Part shown: positions 15,784 to 24,756 of the stretch, piece after piece | Layout: every line of letters begins with the position of its first letter | Numbering within the stretch: position 1 is the first letter of the stretch | Source of the DNA: Fusobacterium sp. IOR10 | GTDB lineage: Bacteria; Fusobacteriota; Fusobacteriia; Fusobacteriales; Fusobacteriaceae | DNA: 42,307 bases | Direction of reading: 5' to 3' | Assembly (NCBI RefSeq): GCF_010367435.1 | Contig: NZ_WJWY01000019.1 | Span: 1 to 42,307, forward strand | The notes under the pieces: generated by a model | Told to the model about the DNA's origin: nothing | The model's database searches: none | What the model saw: only the letters and a program-made list of their open reading frames with translations | Made by a program: the position numbers and the translations under genes

Positions 15784-16770
15784 TTGATTTATTTTTTATA
15801 TGGAGATACACTATTACAACTTAAGTATGAAACTCTATTGAAAAAAGTGAGAGCTGAAAATAAAAATTTAACTGAAAAAATTTTTGATGCTTCTCAAGAT
15901 AATATAGAAATAATTTTTCAATCATTATCATCTAATAACATGTTTTCTCCTATGGAGCTTATTATTGTAAAAAAAACTGAAACTTTAAAAAATTTATCTA
16001 AATTTTTTAAAGGTCTGAATGAATTTAATTATTCTAAAAAAATTATAATTTTATTATATAATGAAATTTTTAATGATTTTGGAGTTATACAAAATGAAGT
16101 TTCAAAAACCACTTTAAAATCTGCTGAAAAAATATGTAAACTAATTTCAGCTAGAAAAAATGATGAAAAAAAAGCATTATTATTCTATGCTAAAGAAAAA
16201 TTAAATTGTTCCAATTATGAAGCTGAAAAAGTTTTAGAAATGGTAGGAGAGGATTTTATTAAATTAAAAAATGAAATTGATAAAGTTAACTTATTTTTAA
16301 ATAATACACCCTTTAACTTGGAAAAAATTATTCCTATTTTATCAATAAGTAATGAGTTTAATTTAAATTTTCTTTCTCAAAATTTAATATATAAAAATCA
16401 AAGTAAAGATTTAATATTAAATTTAAAAAACACAAAAAATTATATGCTCTTTTTAAATATTATTTCTGAAGAAATTTCCTTACTAATAAAATTAAAAGAT
16501 TTAGAAGAAAGAGGTATTATTAACTCCACAATGAATTTCAATTTGTTTAAAAATGAAGTTTATACAGGTATAAAAGAAATATTTAAAAATAAAAATCGCT
16601 ATACTCATCCTTATCCCTTATTTTTAAAATTTAAATATCTTAAGAATTTCAAAATTGATTTTTTAGAAAAAAAATTAATAGAGTGTTTAAAAGCTGAATT
16701 CAAATTTAAAGCTGGATTAATGGATAGTTTCTCCTCTATTGAATTATTTATATTAAATTTTAATAACTAA
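15784..16770 (+). CDS. holA: DNA polymerase III delta subunit (HolA)
   Basis: A 328-residue protein with the HolA opening IYFLYGDTLLQLKYETLLKK, the SSNNMFSPMELIIVKK segment and the DFIKLKNEIDKVNLF clamp-loader lid region. Delta opens the beta sliding clamp within the clamp-loader complex during replication. Sequence divergence is normal for this family. The start is a TTG (15784-15786), chosen because AGGAGG lies eight bases upstream and the conserved N-terminus begins there. The next gene follows after 15 bases, so cotranscription with the exported chelatase gene is likely although the functions are unrelated. Confidence 0.85.
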   Translation: MIYFLYGDTLLQLKYETLLKKVRAENKNLTEKIFDASQDNIEIIFQSLSSNNMFSPMELIIVKKTETLKNLSKFFKGLNEFNYSKKIIILLYNEIFNDFGVIQNEVSKTTLKSAEKICKLISARKNDEKKALLFYAKEKLNCSNYEAEKVLEMVGEDFIKLKNEIDKVNLFLNNTPFNLEKIIPILSISNEFNLNFLSQNLIYKNQSKDLILNLKNTKNYMLFLNIISEEISLLIKLKDLEERGIINSTMNFNLFKNEVYTGIKEIFKNKNRYTHPYPLFLKFKYLKNFKIDFLEKKLIECLKAEFKFKAGLMDSFSSIELFILNFNN

Positions 16771-16785
16771 TAAAGGTGGTAATTT

Positions 16786-17709
16786 ATGAAAAAAATATTA
16801 ATAGGGCTATTTTTAACAACATCTTTAATCTCCTTTGGAATTGAAAAAGAAGGATATGTTGACTCTAAAATAAAAGAAAATATGACTAAGAATGATAAAC
16901 TTTCATTTCTTATTGTACATTTTGGAACAACTTTTGATGACACTAGAGTCAAAACTATTGATGCACTTAATAATGACGCTAAAAATAAATTTTCTGACTT
17001 TAAAGTTGTTGAAGCTTATACTTCTAGAATTATAATGAGACGATTAAAAAGTAGAAATATTATAAAAGATAATCCTGCTGAAGCTATTGATAAACTTGAA
17101 AAAGAAGGATACACTTACTTAATAGTTCAACCTAGTAATATTATTCCTGGGATAGAATTTAAAACTTTAGAAAAACAAATTGAATTATATAAAACTAAAT
17201 TTAAAGATATTAGAATCGGAGCTCCTCTTCTTGGAGAAAATGAAAACTATAAAAAAGTATTAACTATTCTAAAAAAAGATATTGGAGATTTAGAGGATAA
17301 TGAAGGAGTTGTTCTTGTGGGACATGGAACTAGAGATTCTGCCAATTCCACTTATGCTTGTGTTGACTACACTGCTAAAGATCTTGGACTTCCTTTTTAT
17401 GTTGGTACCATTGAAGGCTATCCAACTATTGATAATGTCATTAAAAATTTAAAAAAAGACAATATTAAAAAAGTTATCCTTACTCCTTTTATGTTTGTTG
17501 CTGGAGATCATGCAAATAACGATATTGCAGTTGATTGGAAAGAAAAACTTGAAGAAAATGGTTTCATTGTTATAAATAGAGTTAAAGGGCTAGGGGAAAT
17601 AAAAGAAATTAGAGAATTAATGATTGAAAATGCTAATTTTATGATCACTCATAAAAAAGAAGATATGATTTCTAAAAAACTTTTCTATAGCAAACAAAAG
17701 GATAAATAA
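16786..17709 (+). CDS. cbiK: Exported CbiK-like cobalto/ferrochelatase (sirohydrochlorin chelatase family)
   Basis: A 307-residue protein. The first ~18 residues (MKKILIGLFLTTSLISFG) form a signal peptide, so the protein is probably periplasmic. The rest is the two-lobed CbiK chelatase fold. IVHFGTTFDDTR opens the N-lobe. VGHGTRDSANSTY carries His180, and MFVAGDHANND carries His242; these are the two metal/catalytic histidines of CbiK. Cytoplasmic CbiK inserts Co2+ into sirohydrochlorin for cobalamin. Exported forms are known in Desulfovibrio (CbiKP), and an exported copy without cobalamin genes beside it may instead handle haem or metal in the periplasm. No cob/cbi neighbours are present. 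A GGTGG SD precedes the ATG. Confidence 0.83.
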   Translation: MKKILIGLFLTTSLISFGIEKEGYVDSKIKENMTKNDKLSFLIVHFGTTFDDTRVKTIDALNNDAKNKFSDFKVVEAYTSRIIMRRLKSRNIIKDNPAEAIDKLEKEGYTYLIVQPSNIIPGIEFKTLEKQIELYKTKFKDIRIGAPLLGENENYKKVLTILKKDIGDLEDNEGVVLVGHGTRDSANSTYACVDYTAKDLGLPFYVGTIEGYPTIDNVIKNLKKDNIKKVILTPFMFVAGDHANNDIAVDWKEKLEENGFIVINRVKGLGEIKEIRELMIENANFMITHKKEDMISKKLFYSKQKDK

Positions 17710-17724
17710 TTTAATTAATATATT

Positions 17725-17758
17725 AAAAGGATTGTATTTTATAAGATACAATCCTTTT
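17725..17758. terminator. Bidirectional terminator between the chelatase and WYL-regulator genes
   Basis: A perfect 13-bp stem (17725-17737 with 17746-17758) has A/T runs on both sides. It overlaps the last bases of the stop codon of the converging regulator gene at 17757. Confidence 0.8.
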
Positions 17759-18596
17759 AATAATTTTTCAACGCCTCTAAAAAATCTTGTTTCATTTCTT
17801 CTCTTAAATCTAGTGGTTCTAATATTATAGCTTCTTTTAAAAACTGTCTAAAATATAATTTTGCATTCTCATTAGAAGCTTCAAAAATATAAATATCATT
17901 CTTTTTACTTACTAATTGTGGTCTATAATTGGTAAGCCCTTTAAGAAGTTTTTTTCCTTCCTCTGAAAGTTTAACTTTAACAAAATTTCCATTTCCTAAA
18001 AAAGGATCAAATTTTTTCCTGACGCTTTCTATGTATTTTTTATTTTTCCCTTTTATTTTTTCTTCTAATATTGAAATAACCTCTAAATCTTTCAATTTGT
18101 AATTGTGATAAACTTTTTCTAAATCTGTGAAACAAAACAAGAAATTTTCATCCCCTTGTTCTTCTCTTTTTAAAAAATAAGGTTCTATTGTTTCAATTTT
18201 ATTATTATATTTTATTTTTATTTTTTTCTTGTTTCTTATGGCTTCTAGTATTATCTTAACCTTATCTTCAAAAACAAATAATTCCCTTATATATTTAAAT
18301 TTAGAACAGTATCTTTCAAATAATTCTCTAAAAAATTCAGCTTCTATTTCAACATTATTTTCTTTTAAGATATCATAATAAATTTTTTTATTTGAAACAT
18401 TTAAATCAAATTGAACTATTTTTTTTAAAGGTCTACCTTGGGTTTCTAGTTCTTTTTCAATATCTATTTCTTTTTTATACTTTAATTTATCTAAAATATA
18501 ATTGCAAAGTTTATTATTATTTATTCCAAATTCTTCAATATCATTTTTCATCATACGCCAAATATCTTCTGGTACTGTCACTCTTATTTTTTTCAT
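17757..18596 (-). CDS. WYL-domain transcriptional regulator with ribbon-helix-helix-like N-terminus
   Basis: A 279-residue regulator. Residues 1 to about 40 (KKIRVTVPEDIWRMMKND...) look like a ribbon-helix-helix DNA-binding unit instead of the winged helix usual in WYL proteins. The middle ~70 residues are helical. From about residue 115 a WYL-type domain follows (ILEAIRNKKKIKIKYNN, then EPYFLKREE and FLFCFTD). WYL domains sense small molecules or nucleic acid. The ATG at 18594-18596 was chosen because GGTGG lies five bases upstream; the longer GTG start overlaps the SD. The nearest divergent gene is the FAH-family hydrolase, a possible target. Confidence 0.75.
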   Translation of the reverse strand: MKKIRVTVPEDIWRMMKNDIEEFGINNNKLCNYILDKLKYKKEIDIEKELETQGRPLKKIVQFDLNVSNKKIYYDILKENNVEIEAEFFRELFERYCSKFKYIRELFVFEDKVKIILEAIRNKKKIKIKYNNKIETIEPYFLKREEQGDENFLFCFTDLEKVYHNYKLKDLEVISILEEKIKGKNKKYIESVRKKFDPFLGNGNFVKVKLSEEGKKLLKGLTNYRPQLVSKKNDIYIFEASNENAKLYFRQFLKEAIILEPLDLREEMKQDFLEALKNY

Positions 18597-18705
18597 TTTG
18601 ACCACCTTCCAAAAAATAATAAATTATTTTCTCTATTATAACATAATTTATATTTTTTAGTGTATAATATATTCAATATAATCACTTCTAAAAAAGGAGA
18701 AATTT

Positions 18706-19599
18706 ATGAAACTTTTAAAATTTATTTCAAAAAACTCAAAGCAAGAAAATCTTGGTATTCTGTCAAAATGTGAAAAATTTGTTATTGAATTAAAGTCTAT
18801 TGATTCTGCCTTTAATTTTCATTCAACTTTAGAATTAATAGAAACTCTTAGTGAAAAAGATATTCTCAAATTAAATAAAGTAAGTACTTCTAATAGTTTG
18901 GAAAAATATACTATTTTTCCAGTTGAAAACATTATTATTTTATCTCCCTTTAAAAGTACAAAACACGACATAATTTGTGCTGGATTTAATTATATGGATC
19001 ACTTAAAAGAAATAAAAAAATCAATAGATAATAATAAAAAAAATACAATTTATTTTTCTAAAAGAGCTACTTACATACTTGGACCAGAGGATTATATTAT
19101 TCCTCATTTTGATATTAATGATTCTTTAGACTACGAAGTTGAATTAGCTGTTATTATTGGGAAGAAAGGTTTTCAAATACAGGAAGAAAATGTTGAAGAT
19201 TATATATTTGGCTATACTATTATGAATGATATTTCTTCTAGAAATCTTCAAGGTAAATATAGACAATGGTATATAGGTAAAAGTTTAGATTCCTTTACAT
19301 CTCTTGGACCTTTTATTGTTCATAAATCTTCACTACCAATGCCTTTTAATCTTGAAATTTCAAGCTCTTTAAATGGAGAACTTAGACAAAAATCAAATAC
19401 TGAAAATATGATTACCCCAATTAATAAAATGATCTCAGAGCTCTCTCAAGGCATTACTCTTGAACCAGGGGATATTATTGCCACTGGAACATGCTCAGGA
19501 GTTGGAGTAGGCTTTAATCCTCCAAAATACATGCATTCTGGTGATAAAATAGAATGTTTTATAGAAAGAATTGGAAATCTTATAAATATTGTTAAATAA
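18706..19599 (+). CDS. Fumarylacetoacetate hydrolase (FAH) family protein
   Basis: A 297-residue protein. The C-terminal FAH domain starts near residue 83 (HDIICAGFNYMDHLKE). Metal-binding acidic residues lie in DYEVELAVIIG, then GYTIMNDISSRNLQ, KSLDSFTSLGPFIV and the closing ATGTCSGVGVGF motif. FAH relatives include 2-oxopentenoate hydratases, acylpyruvases and oxaloacetate tautomerases/decarboxylases; the substrate is not determined. An AAGGAG SD precedes the ATG. Although it sits beside the glutaconate operon it converges with it and has its own terminator, so no shared pathway is implied. Confidence 0.82.
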   Translation: MKLLKFISKNSKQENLGILSKCEKFVIELKSIDSAFNFHSTLELIETLSEKDILKLNKVSTSNSLEKYTIFPVENIIILSPFKSTKHDIICAGFNYMDHLKEIKKSIDNNKKNTIYFSKRATYILGPEDYIIPHFDINDSLDYEVELAVIIGKKGFQIQEENVEDYIFGYTIMNDISSRNLQGKYRQWYIGKSLDSFTSLGPFIVHKSSLPMPFNLEISSSLNGELRQKSNTENMITPINKMISELSQGITLEPGDIIATGTCSGVGVGFNPPKYMHSGDKIECFIERIGNLINIVK

Positions 19600-19631
19600 A
19601 AAAGTGGAGCTATTGATATAGCTCCACTTTT
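19600..19631. terminator. Bidirectional terminator between the FAH-family gene and hgdB
   Basis: A perfect 14-bp stem (19600-19613 with 19618-19631, loop TGAT) with A/T runs on both sides ends both the FAH-family transcript and the long glutaconate operon. Confidence 0.85.
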
Positions 19632-19648
19632 AATTAATTTATTAATTA

Positions 19649-20779
19649 TTAGAAATTTTCTGAAAAAGCTTGTAAAGAAGTTCTTGCTTGACCAAAATCT
19701 ACCATTTGTTGGTCAAAACCAAATTTAACATGAGGCATTCCAGCTTCATCTAAAGCTTTTCTTAATGATGGATATTCCATTTCTTCTGGGTCACAGAATT
19801 GCATCATACCTATGATAACACCTTCAGCACCTGCTTTTTTAGCTTGTTCTGCTACATAAGTTGGTCTTGTAAATATAGTTGGATCGTATAAGATAGTATC
19901 GTTATCTTGATTAGCAAATTGAGTTGCTAAAGCTCTCATTGGATCTTTTTCATCCATAGGAACGTCTTCTCTTATTGCTCTTGTTTCTTGAGCTACATCA
20001 TCACCAACTATTACTAATCCATATTCATCAAATAATTGTAATAATTTTGGATTATCCATAATAATTCCAGAAGTGAATACTTTTGCTCCTTTAGGAGTTA
20101 CTTCTGCCATTTTCTTTAATTCTTCATTTAATTCTTTTACTAAAGCTGTATGTTCATCTTTTAATGTAAAGAATGCACTTTTTAATACTGCTGATCTTGA
20201 AACTGCTGATATTACATCTGAATGTTTTCCAGCAAGTTCTATAAATTCTCTTCTTGCTGCTCTACTTTCATTGTATACTTTAAATGCATTAACTAATTTT
20301 TCATCAGTTATTTTTTCTCCAGCTATTTCTTCTAGTTGTCCTTTTATTCTATTATATTCAGTCATTGTATATTTAATTCCATATTCAGGTTTTCTGCTTT
20401 GTGGATGTGCAAGAAACATGAATGGTAATTGAGGAACTGCAACACGGAAATTTTGAGTAAATGGACGTAAAGTATCACATATTGAACTTAATATTACTCC
20501 TGACAATCCATCTAAAGTTCCGTCTAATCCCATTTCTAATCCCATTTGTGCTATTGTACAATAGAATGATGGAAAATATTCTTTTGCTTTATTAGGAGTT
20601 CCACTTTTTCCCCAAACTCCCATTGGTACCATATCTGCTGCATAAACTAATTCTTCTGGAATATAGTATGGAAAACATCCTATAACTTTTTTACCTTGTG
20701 ATTTATATTTAGCTAATTGATTTTTTGGATTATATGCAATGTCTTTAAATTCTTTTATTAATTCTTCTATTCTAGTCAT
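19649..20779 (-). CDS. hgdB: (R)-2-hydroxyglutaryl-CoA dehydratase, beta subunit
   Basis: A 376-residue subunit. With HgdA it dehydrates (R)-2-hydroxyglutaryl-CoA to (E)-glutaconyl-CoA by a ketyl-radical mechanism at a [4Fe-4S] centre. Family features are GKKVIGCFPYYIPEELVYAA near residue 28, FPSFYCTIAQ, SSICDTLRPFTQN and, towards the end, GVIIGMMQFCDPEEMEYP; the cysteines in these segments are the cluster-ligand candidates. The length matches Acidaminococcus HgdB. The start codon overlaps the hgdA stop by one base (TAATG) and its SD lies within the end of hgdA, so translation is coupled. It is the last gene of the operon. Confidence 0.93.
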   Translation of the reverse strand: MTRIEELIKEFKDIAYNPKNQLAKYKSQGKKVIGCFPYYIPEELVYAADMVPMGVWGKSGTPNKAKEYFPSFYCTIAQMGLEMGLDGTLDGLSGVILSSICDTLRPFTQNFRVAVPQLPFMFLAHPQSRKPEYGIKYTMTEYNRIKGQLEEIAGEKITDEKLVNAFKVYNESRAARREFIELAGKHSDVISAVSRSAVLKSAFFTLKDEHTALVKELNEELKKMAEVTPKGAKVFTSGIIMDNPKLLQLFDEYGLVIVGDDVAQETRAIREDVPMDEKDPMRALATQFANQDNDTILYDPTIFTRPTYVAEQAKKAGAEGVIIGMMQFCDPEEMEYPSLRKALDEAGMPHVKFGFDQQMVDFGQARTSLQAFSENF

Positions 20780-22026
20780 TATTTGTTTCCTCCCTCTTTT
20801 GCAGCTTTATTTGCTTCCATTACTTCAAAAAGTCCTTCTACACGAGTATTATATTGTTCTTCAGAGAAGTTTCTTGGATCAGCTTGGTCACCATCAAATC
20901 CTGCAACTGCTACACCTAAATCTTTACGGAATCTTCTTTCCATTTCTGGCATGTAACCACTCCATGGTTTACAACTTCTATTATAATGTACTAAAATTCC
21001 ATCAACATTATTTTCTTTACAAATTGTTTCTCTCCATTCTACACCTTTTTCTATACAAACTGAGTTTGGAGCTTTACAATATGCTGCCATTAATTCATCC
21101 ATATTATTATATTCAAAACCAAATGCAGGAGCATATACAACAGCTGTTGTATTTATTCCTCTTTCTTTTAATGGTTTAAATAATTTTCCTAATTGAGGCC
21201 AACAAGGGATTCCTTCAAACATAATTCTATGATTTTCATCATATTTCCATGTTGATTTTCCTGTTTTTACATTTTCTTCTAATTCTTCAGCTAATTGTTC
21301 AAAAGCTAATGCTGTTGATTTTTTTGCACGGGCAGTAACTATATCTGCCATATGGTTAAATAAATCAAATCCTGCAAAAGGAGCTGGAGTATATTGTAAG
21401 TAACTACATACTTTTAACCATGCTTTTGCTGCTCTATTTGCGTTAGAACAAGCTTCTTCAAATTTTGCCATATCCATTTTACGACCAGCTATTTCTTCTA
21501 ATTTTTTTATAGCATCGTCAAATTGCCCACGAATGTAGTCTATTTTATTTTGATCTGGTTCTTTTGTATTTGCATAAGGAACATCTATCATAATTAGAGG
21601 AATATTATGCATTCTTGCTAGATTTTCATACCATTTTGTCATACAATTACAAATGTTATTACAACATAAAACAAAATCTGGTTGTGGCATTGGTTTTTCT
21701 GCTGCTTCATGTCCTGCAGCGTAAGCTAAGTTTATTCTTGCATAAGCACAAATATCATTGTCAAATCCCATAGCTTCAGCATGTTCACACATTCTTTCTC
21801 CACCATGTTTTGCCCCTATTGCTGCTGCTTGATTTTCTGGATAAACTAAATTTAGTCCTAAAGCTTCTGTTATTTCAGAAGGGAATTTAGAAGATGACCA
21901 CCCTACAGGTTCTCCTCTTTTTTTAGCATCCCATGCTGCTTGGTAAACTTCTCTCTCTACTACTTCTCTAAGTACATATTTTGCAGCTTTTTTTTCTTCA
22001 GCTGGTTTATTTATTGCTTCGCTCAT
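20779..22026 (-). CDS. hgdA: (R)-2-hydroxyglutaryl-CoA dehydratase, alpha subunit
   Basis: A 415-residue partner of HgdB. It shows [20 protein letters not shown] near 38-57, [23 protein letters not shown], and [18 protein letters not shown] near residue 118, which hold the conserved cysteines of the 2-hydroxyacyl-CoA dehydratase alpha family. The C-terminal part has [18 protein letters not shown]. It receives the activating electron from HgdC. The ATG overlaps the hgdC stop by four bases (ATGA), with AAGGAG upstream. The neighbouring gctAB and gcd genes identify the substrate as hydroxyglutaryl-CoA and not lactoyl- or phenyllactyl-CoA. Confidence 0.93.
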   Translation of the reverse strand: MSEAINKPAEEKKAAKYVLREVVEREVYQAAWDAKKRGEPVGWSSSKFPSEITEALGLNLVYPENQAAAIGAKHGGERMCEHAEAMGFDNDICAYARINLAYAAGHEAAEKPMPQPDFVLCCNNICNCMTKWYENLARMHNIPLIMIDVPYANTKEPDQNKIDYIRGQFDDAIKKLEEIAGRKMDMAKFEEACSNANRAAKAWLKVCSYLQYTPAPFAGFDLFNHMADIVTARAKKSTALAFEQLAEELEENVKTGKSTWKYDENHRIMFEGIPCWPQLGKLFKPLKERGINTTAVVYAPAFGFEYNNMDELMAAYCKAPNSVCIEKGVEWRETICKENNVDGILVHYNRSCKPWSGYMPEMERRFRKDLGVAVAGFDGDQADPRNFSEEQYNTRVEGLFEVMEANKAAKEGGNK

Positions 22027-22823
22027 TTCTTATCCACTCCTTCATATTTTTTATATGCAAACAATGCTGCCCCTATTGCTCCTGTATATTGTGTCAATGG
22101 AGATCTCTTTATTTTATGATTTAAAGTTTCTTCTAGGGCTTCAACCACACCACCATTTAATGCAACTCCCCCTGTCATTACTAAATCATCTTCTATTCCA
22201 ATTCTTTTTGCTAATCCTCCAACTCTTCCTGCTACTGAACGATGGATTCCTTTAATTATATCATTTTTATGAACCCCTTTAGATAATTGAGAAATAACTT
22301 CTGATTCTGCAAATACAGTACAAGTTGAACTTATACTAACATCTTCAGTAGATTTTTCTCCTAATCCCTCAAGCTCACCAATATTAACTTCTAATATTTT
22401 AGCCATTACATCTAAAAATCTTCCTGTTCCTGCTGCACATTTATCATTCATTACAAAATTAATTAGAACTCCGTTTGGACCAACTTTTAAGACTTTAGCA
22501 TCTTGACCACCAATATCTATTACTGTTCGTACATTTGGAAATAAATAATTGGCTCCTTTTGCATGACAACTTAATTCACTCATTTGGTTATCTGCCCATT
22601 CTAATAAAGAATTACGACCATATCCTGTAGCTAAAATATAGCTGATATCTTCTCTAGAAAGACCTGCTGCCTTAGTTACTTCTTCTATAACTCTTTTTGG
22701 CCCACTAGTTCCTGCCCCTACATCAATAACTGCTTTACTTATTATTTCTTTTCCGTCTTTTAGTATAACACTTTTTGATGCTGTAGAACCTATATCAATT
22801 CCCATTGTATATATAGCGCTCAT
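22023..22823 (-). CDS. hgdC: 2-Hydroxyglutaryl-CoA dehydratase activator (component A, ATP-driven)
   Basis: A 266-residue homodimeric ATPase of the ASKHA (actin/hexokinase) fold. It injects one high-potential electron into HgdAB at the cost of ATP. It shows [18 protein letters not shown] (phosphate 1), DIGGQDAKV (phosphate 2) and the two cluster cysteines Cys129 ([11 protein letters not shown]) and Cys168 ([11 protein letters not shown]). Such activators are extremely oxygen-sensitive. The ATG at 22821-22823 was chosen since GGAGG lies just before it and the protein then begins like characterised HgdC; a longer frame to 22868 was rejected. A stable intercistronic hairpin lies upstream. Confidence 0.93.
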   Translation of the reverse strand: MSAIYTMGIDIGSTASKSVILKDGKEIISKAVIDVGAGTSGPKRVIEEVTKAAGLSREDISYILATGYGRNSLLEWADNQMSELSCHAKGANYLFPNVRTVIDIGGQDAKVLKVGPNGVLINFVMNDKCAAGTGRFLDVMAKILEVNIGELEGLGEKSTEDVSISSTCTVFAESEVISQLSKGVHKNDIIKGIHRSVAGRVGGLAKRIGIEDDLVMTGGVALNGGVVEALEETLNHKIKRSPLTQYTGAIGAALFAYKKYEGVDKK

Positions 22824-22895
22824 TATTCCTCCAATCAAAATTATATCTGTCAATATTTCATTTTCCATAACTTTATAGTTATATATGATAATGCA

Positions 22896-22934
22896 AGATT
22901 ATCTCTCCCCTCTTAAAGAGGAAAGAGATAATCT
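22896..22934. promoter_or_regulatory. Intercistronic hairpin between gcdA and hgdC
   Basis: An 11-bp perfect outer stem (22896-22906 with 22924-22934) surrounds an inner 6-bp CCTCTT/AAGAGG stem. On the transcribed (minus) strand no U run follows, so it is more likely an mRNA processing or stability element, or a partial stop, than a full terminator. Confidence 0.6.
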
Positions 22935-22961
22935 CAGCTATTTCATATTTTTAAATTTTTA

Positions 22962-24719
22962 TTACTTTTTAAAAGTTTGAAATTCACGTATAGCTCTTGG
23001 TAATAACATTTGATGGAATGCACATATTGATTTTGGATTTTGATAAGCTGCCTCTGCGAAAGCTTCTATATATCCACGCATTGCCTTCATATCAATAATC
23101 TCATCAATCATTCCTGCTGCTGCACATGGTAAAGGTCTTGATTCAGCAGTGAATTTCTCAATTAATTTATTCATTTTATCTATTGTTGGTTGTAAATCTT
23201 TTCCAGCTTTTTTATCTTTAGCAAGTCTTCTTGAGTACATTGCTGAAGCTGCTGTTTCTCCATTCATTACATAAACTTCAGATGCTGCTGTTCCTAGTGA
23301 GAATACATTTGTATTATTCCCTTGAGGTCCTCCAAGAACATAATGAGCTGCAGCTGATGCTTTTCTTAAAGTTAATTCTACTTGAGGTACTTTTGAGTTT
23401 TCAATTGAATATATTAAAGATTGACCTAATCCTAATAATTCAGCTTTTTCTGCCTCATCCCCAACATCTATTCCTGTTGTATCTTGTAACCAAACTATTG
23501 GAAGACGATCTCTACCACATAAAGTTACAAATTCATTCATTTTTACAAGTCCTTGACGGTATAGTTTTCCACCAATTCCTATTGAATTTTCTTTATATTC
23601 TGGATATTTCATTAGTAATCCTTGAGCATTAGCAACGACTCCTACTAATAATCCGTTTACTTTTGCCATTCCTGTAACAACTTCTGGTCCATAACCTTTT
23701 TTATATTCAGAAAATTCACTGTTATCAAATAAACGTCCTATTACTTGGTATACGTCATAAGTTTTCTTTTGGTTCATAGGAATTATTGTATATAAATCTT
23801 CTGAATCAAATTTAGGTAATGCTGGATCATCTACTCTAAAGAAATCTAAATTATAAGCAGGAAGCATTCCTAAATATTTTTTAATTCCTTCTAGTACTCC
23901 TAATTCTTCTTGATATACTTCTCTCATGAATCCAGTTTCATTGAAATGAACTGAAACTGATCCTGGTGGTAATTGTTTTTTAGAATTGTTAACCATGTCT
24001 GCCATTTGTTCTGCAGATTCCATGTCAACATATCCTTTAGGATTCATTCCACCTAATATTCCTGCTCCACCAACTGCCATATTAGCATTTCTATGAGCAA
24101 CTAATATTGTTGGACTGATACTGTGGTATCCTCCACCAGCTGGGTTTGTTCCATAAATTCCTACAATTACAGGAATTCCTAATTGTTGTAATTCTGCATT
24201 TCTAAAGAATGGAGTTCCTCCACCACGTCTGTTAGGATAAACTCTATCTTGTTCGTCGAATTTAACACCACTACAGTTTAAAATATATACTAAAGGTATA
24301 TTTAATAATTTTGCTGTGTCAGATCCTCTTAATAAACTTTCTGCTTGACCTTTTATCCAAGCTCCAGCTAATTTTTTGTTGTCAGATGCAACTATTACAG
24401 CCCATCTTCCATCTATTTTACCTAAACCTTTTACAATCCCAACAGTTCCATGATCGTTTCCTTCTGGATTAAATAAAGAGTTTAATGGACACCAAGTCCC
24501 TTTATCTATTAACGCATCAATACGTTGTAAAGCTGTCATTTGTCCAGATTTATTTAAAGATTCTGTTGGACGCCCTGCTTCTTGAGCTGCTTTTATAGCT
24601 GCTTGTATTTCTTTTTCAACTTTTTTTATAGCTTCTTTATTTTCCTCGTTTGCTGCAGGAATAGGTTTACCTACTACAGGCATACCTTGAAAATATCTTG
24701 GCATTGAATAATTTTTCAT
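22962..24719 (-). CDS. gcdA: Glutaconyl-CoA decarboxylase, alpha (carboxyltransferase) subunit
   Basis: A 585-residue carboxyltransferase of the crotonase superfamily. It moves CO2 from glutaconyl-CoA to the biotin of GcdC, giving crotonyl-CoA. The N-terminal half has NPEGNDHGTVGIVKGLGKIDG and GGGTPFFRNAELQQLGIP. The C-terminal half has LPIVWLQDTTGIDVGDEAE and the oxyanion-hole-type VLGGPQGNNTNVFSLG. The length matches Acidaminococcus GcdA. AGGAGG lies before the ATG. It sits after gctAB and before hgdCAB, the gene order known from glutamate fermenters. Other acyl-CoA carboxyltransferases (propionyl-, methylmalonyl-) are related, but the context settles the substrate. Confidence 0.93.
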   Translation of the reverse strand: MKNYSMPRYFQGMPVVGKPIPAANEENKEAIKKVEKEIQAAIKAAQEAGRPTESLNKSGQMTALQRIDALIDKGTWCPLNSLFNPEGNDHGTVGIVKGLGKIDGRWAVIVASDNKKLAGAWIKGQAESLLRGSDTAKLLNIPLVYILNCSGVKFDEQDRVYPNRRGGGTPFFRNAELQQLGIPVIVGIYGTNPAGGGYHSISPTILVAHRNANMAVGGAGILGGMNPKGYVDMESAEQMADMVNNSKKQLPPGSVSVHFNETGFMREVYQEELGVLEGIKKYLGMLPAYNLDFFRVDDPALPKFDSEDLYTIIPMNQKKTYDVYQVIGRLFDNSEFSEYKKGYGPEVVTGMAKVNGLLVGVVANAQGLLMKYPEYKENSIGIGGKLYRQGLVKMNEFVTLCGRDRLPIVWLQDTTGIDVGDEAEKAELLGLGQSLIYSIENSKVPQVELTLRKASAAAHYVLGGPQGNNTNVFSLGTAASEVYVMNGETAASAMYSRRLAKDKKAGKDLQPTIDKMNKLIEKFTAESRPLPCAAAGMIDEIIDMKAMRGYIEAFAEAAYQNPKSICAFHQMLLPRAIREFQTFKK

Positions 24720-24756
24720 TCTTTCCTCCTGAATTTTTATTTTACTTCAAAATTAA

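Noticed and set aside
20073-21179. Leucine/phenylalanine-rich frames antisense to hgdA and hgdB
   Set aside because: Low-complexity complements of real coding sequence, without SD or conserved features.
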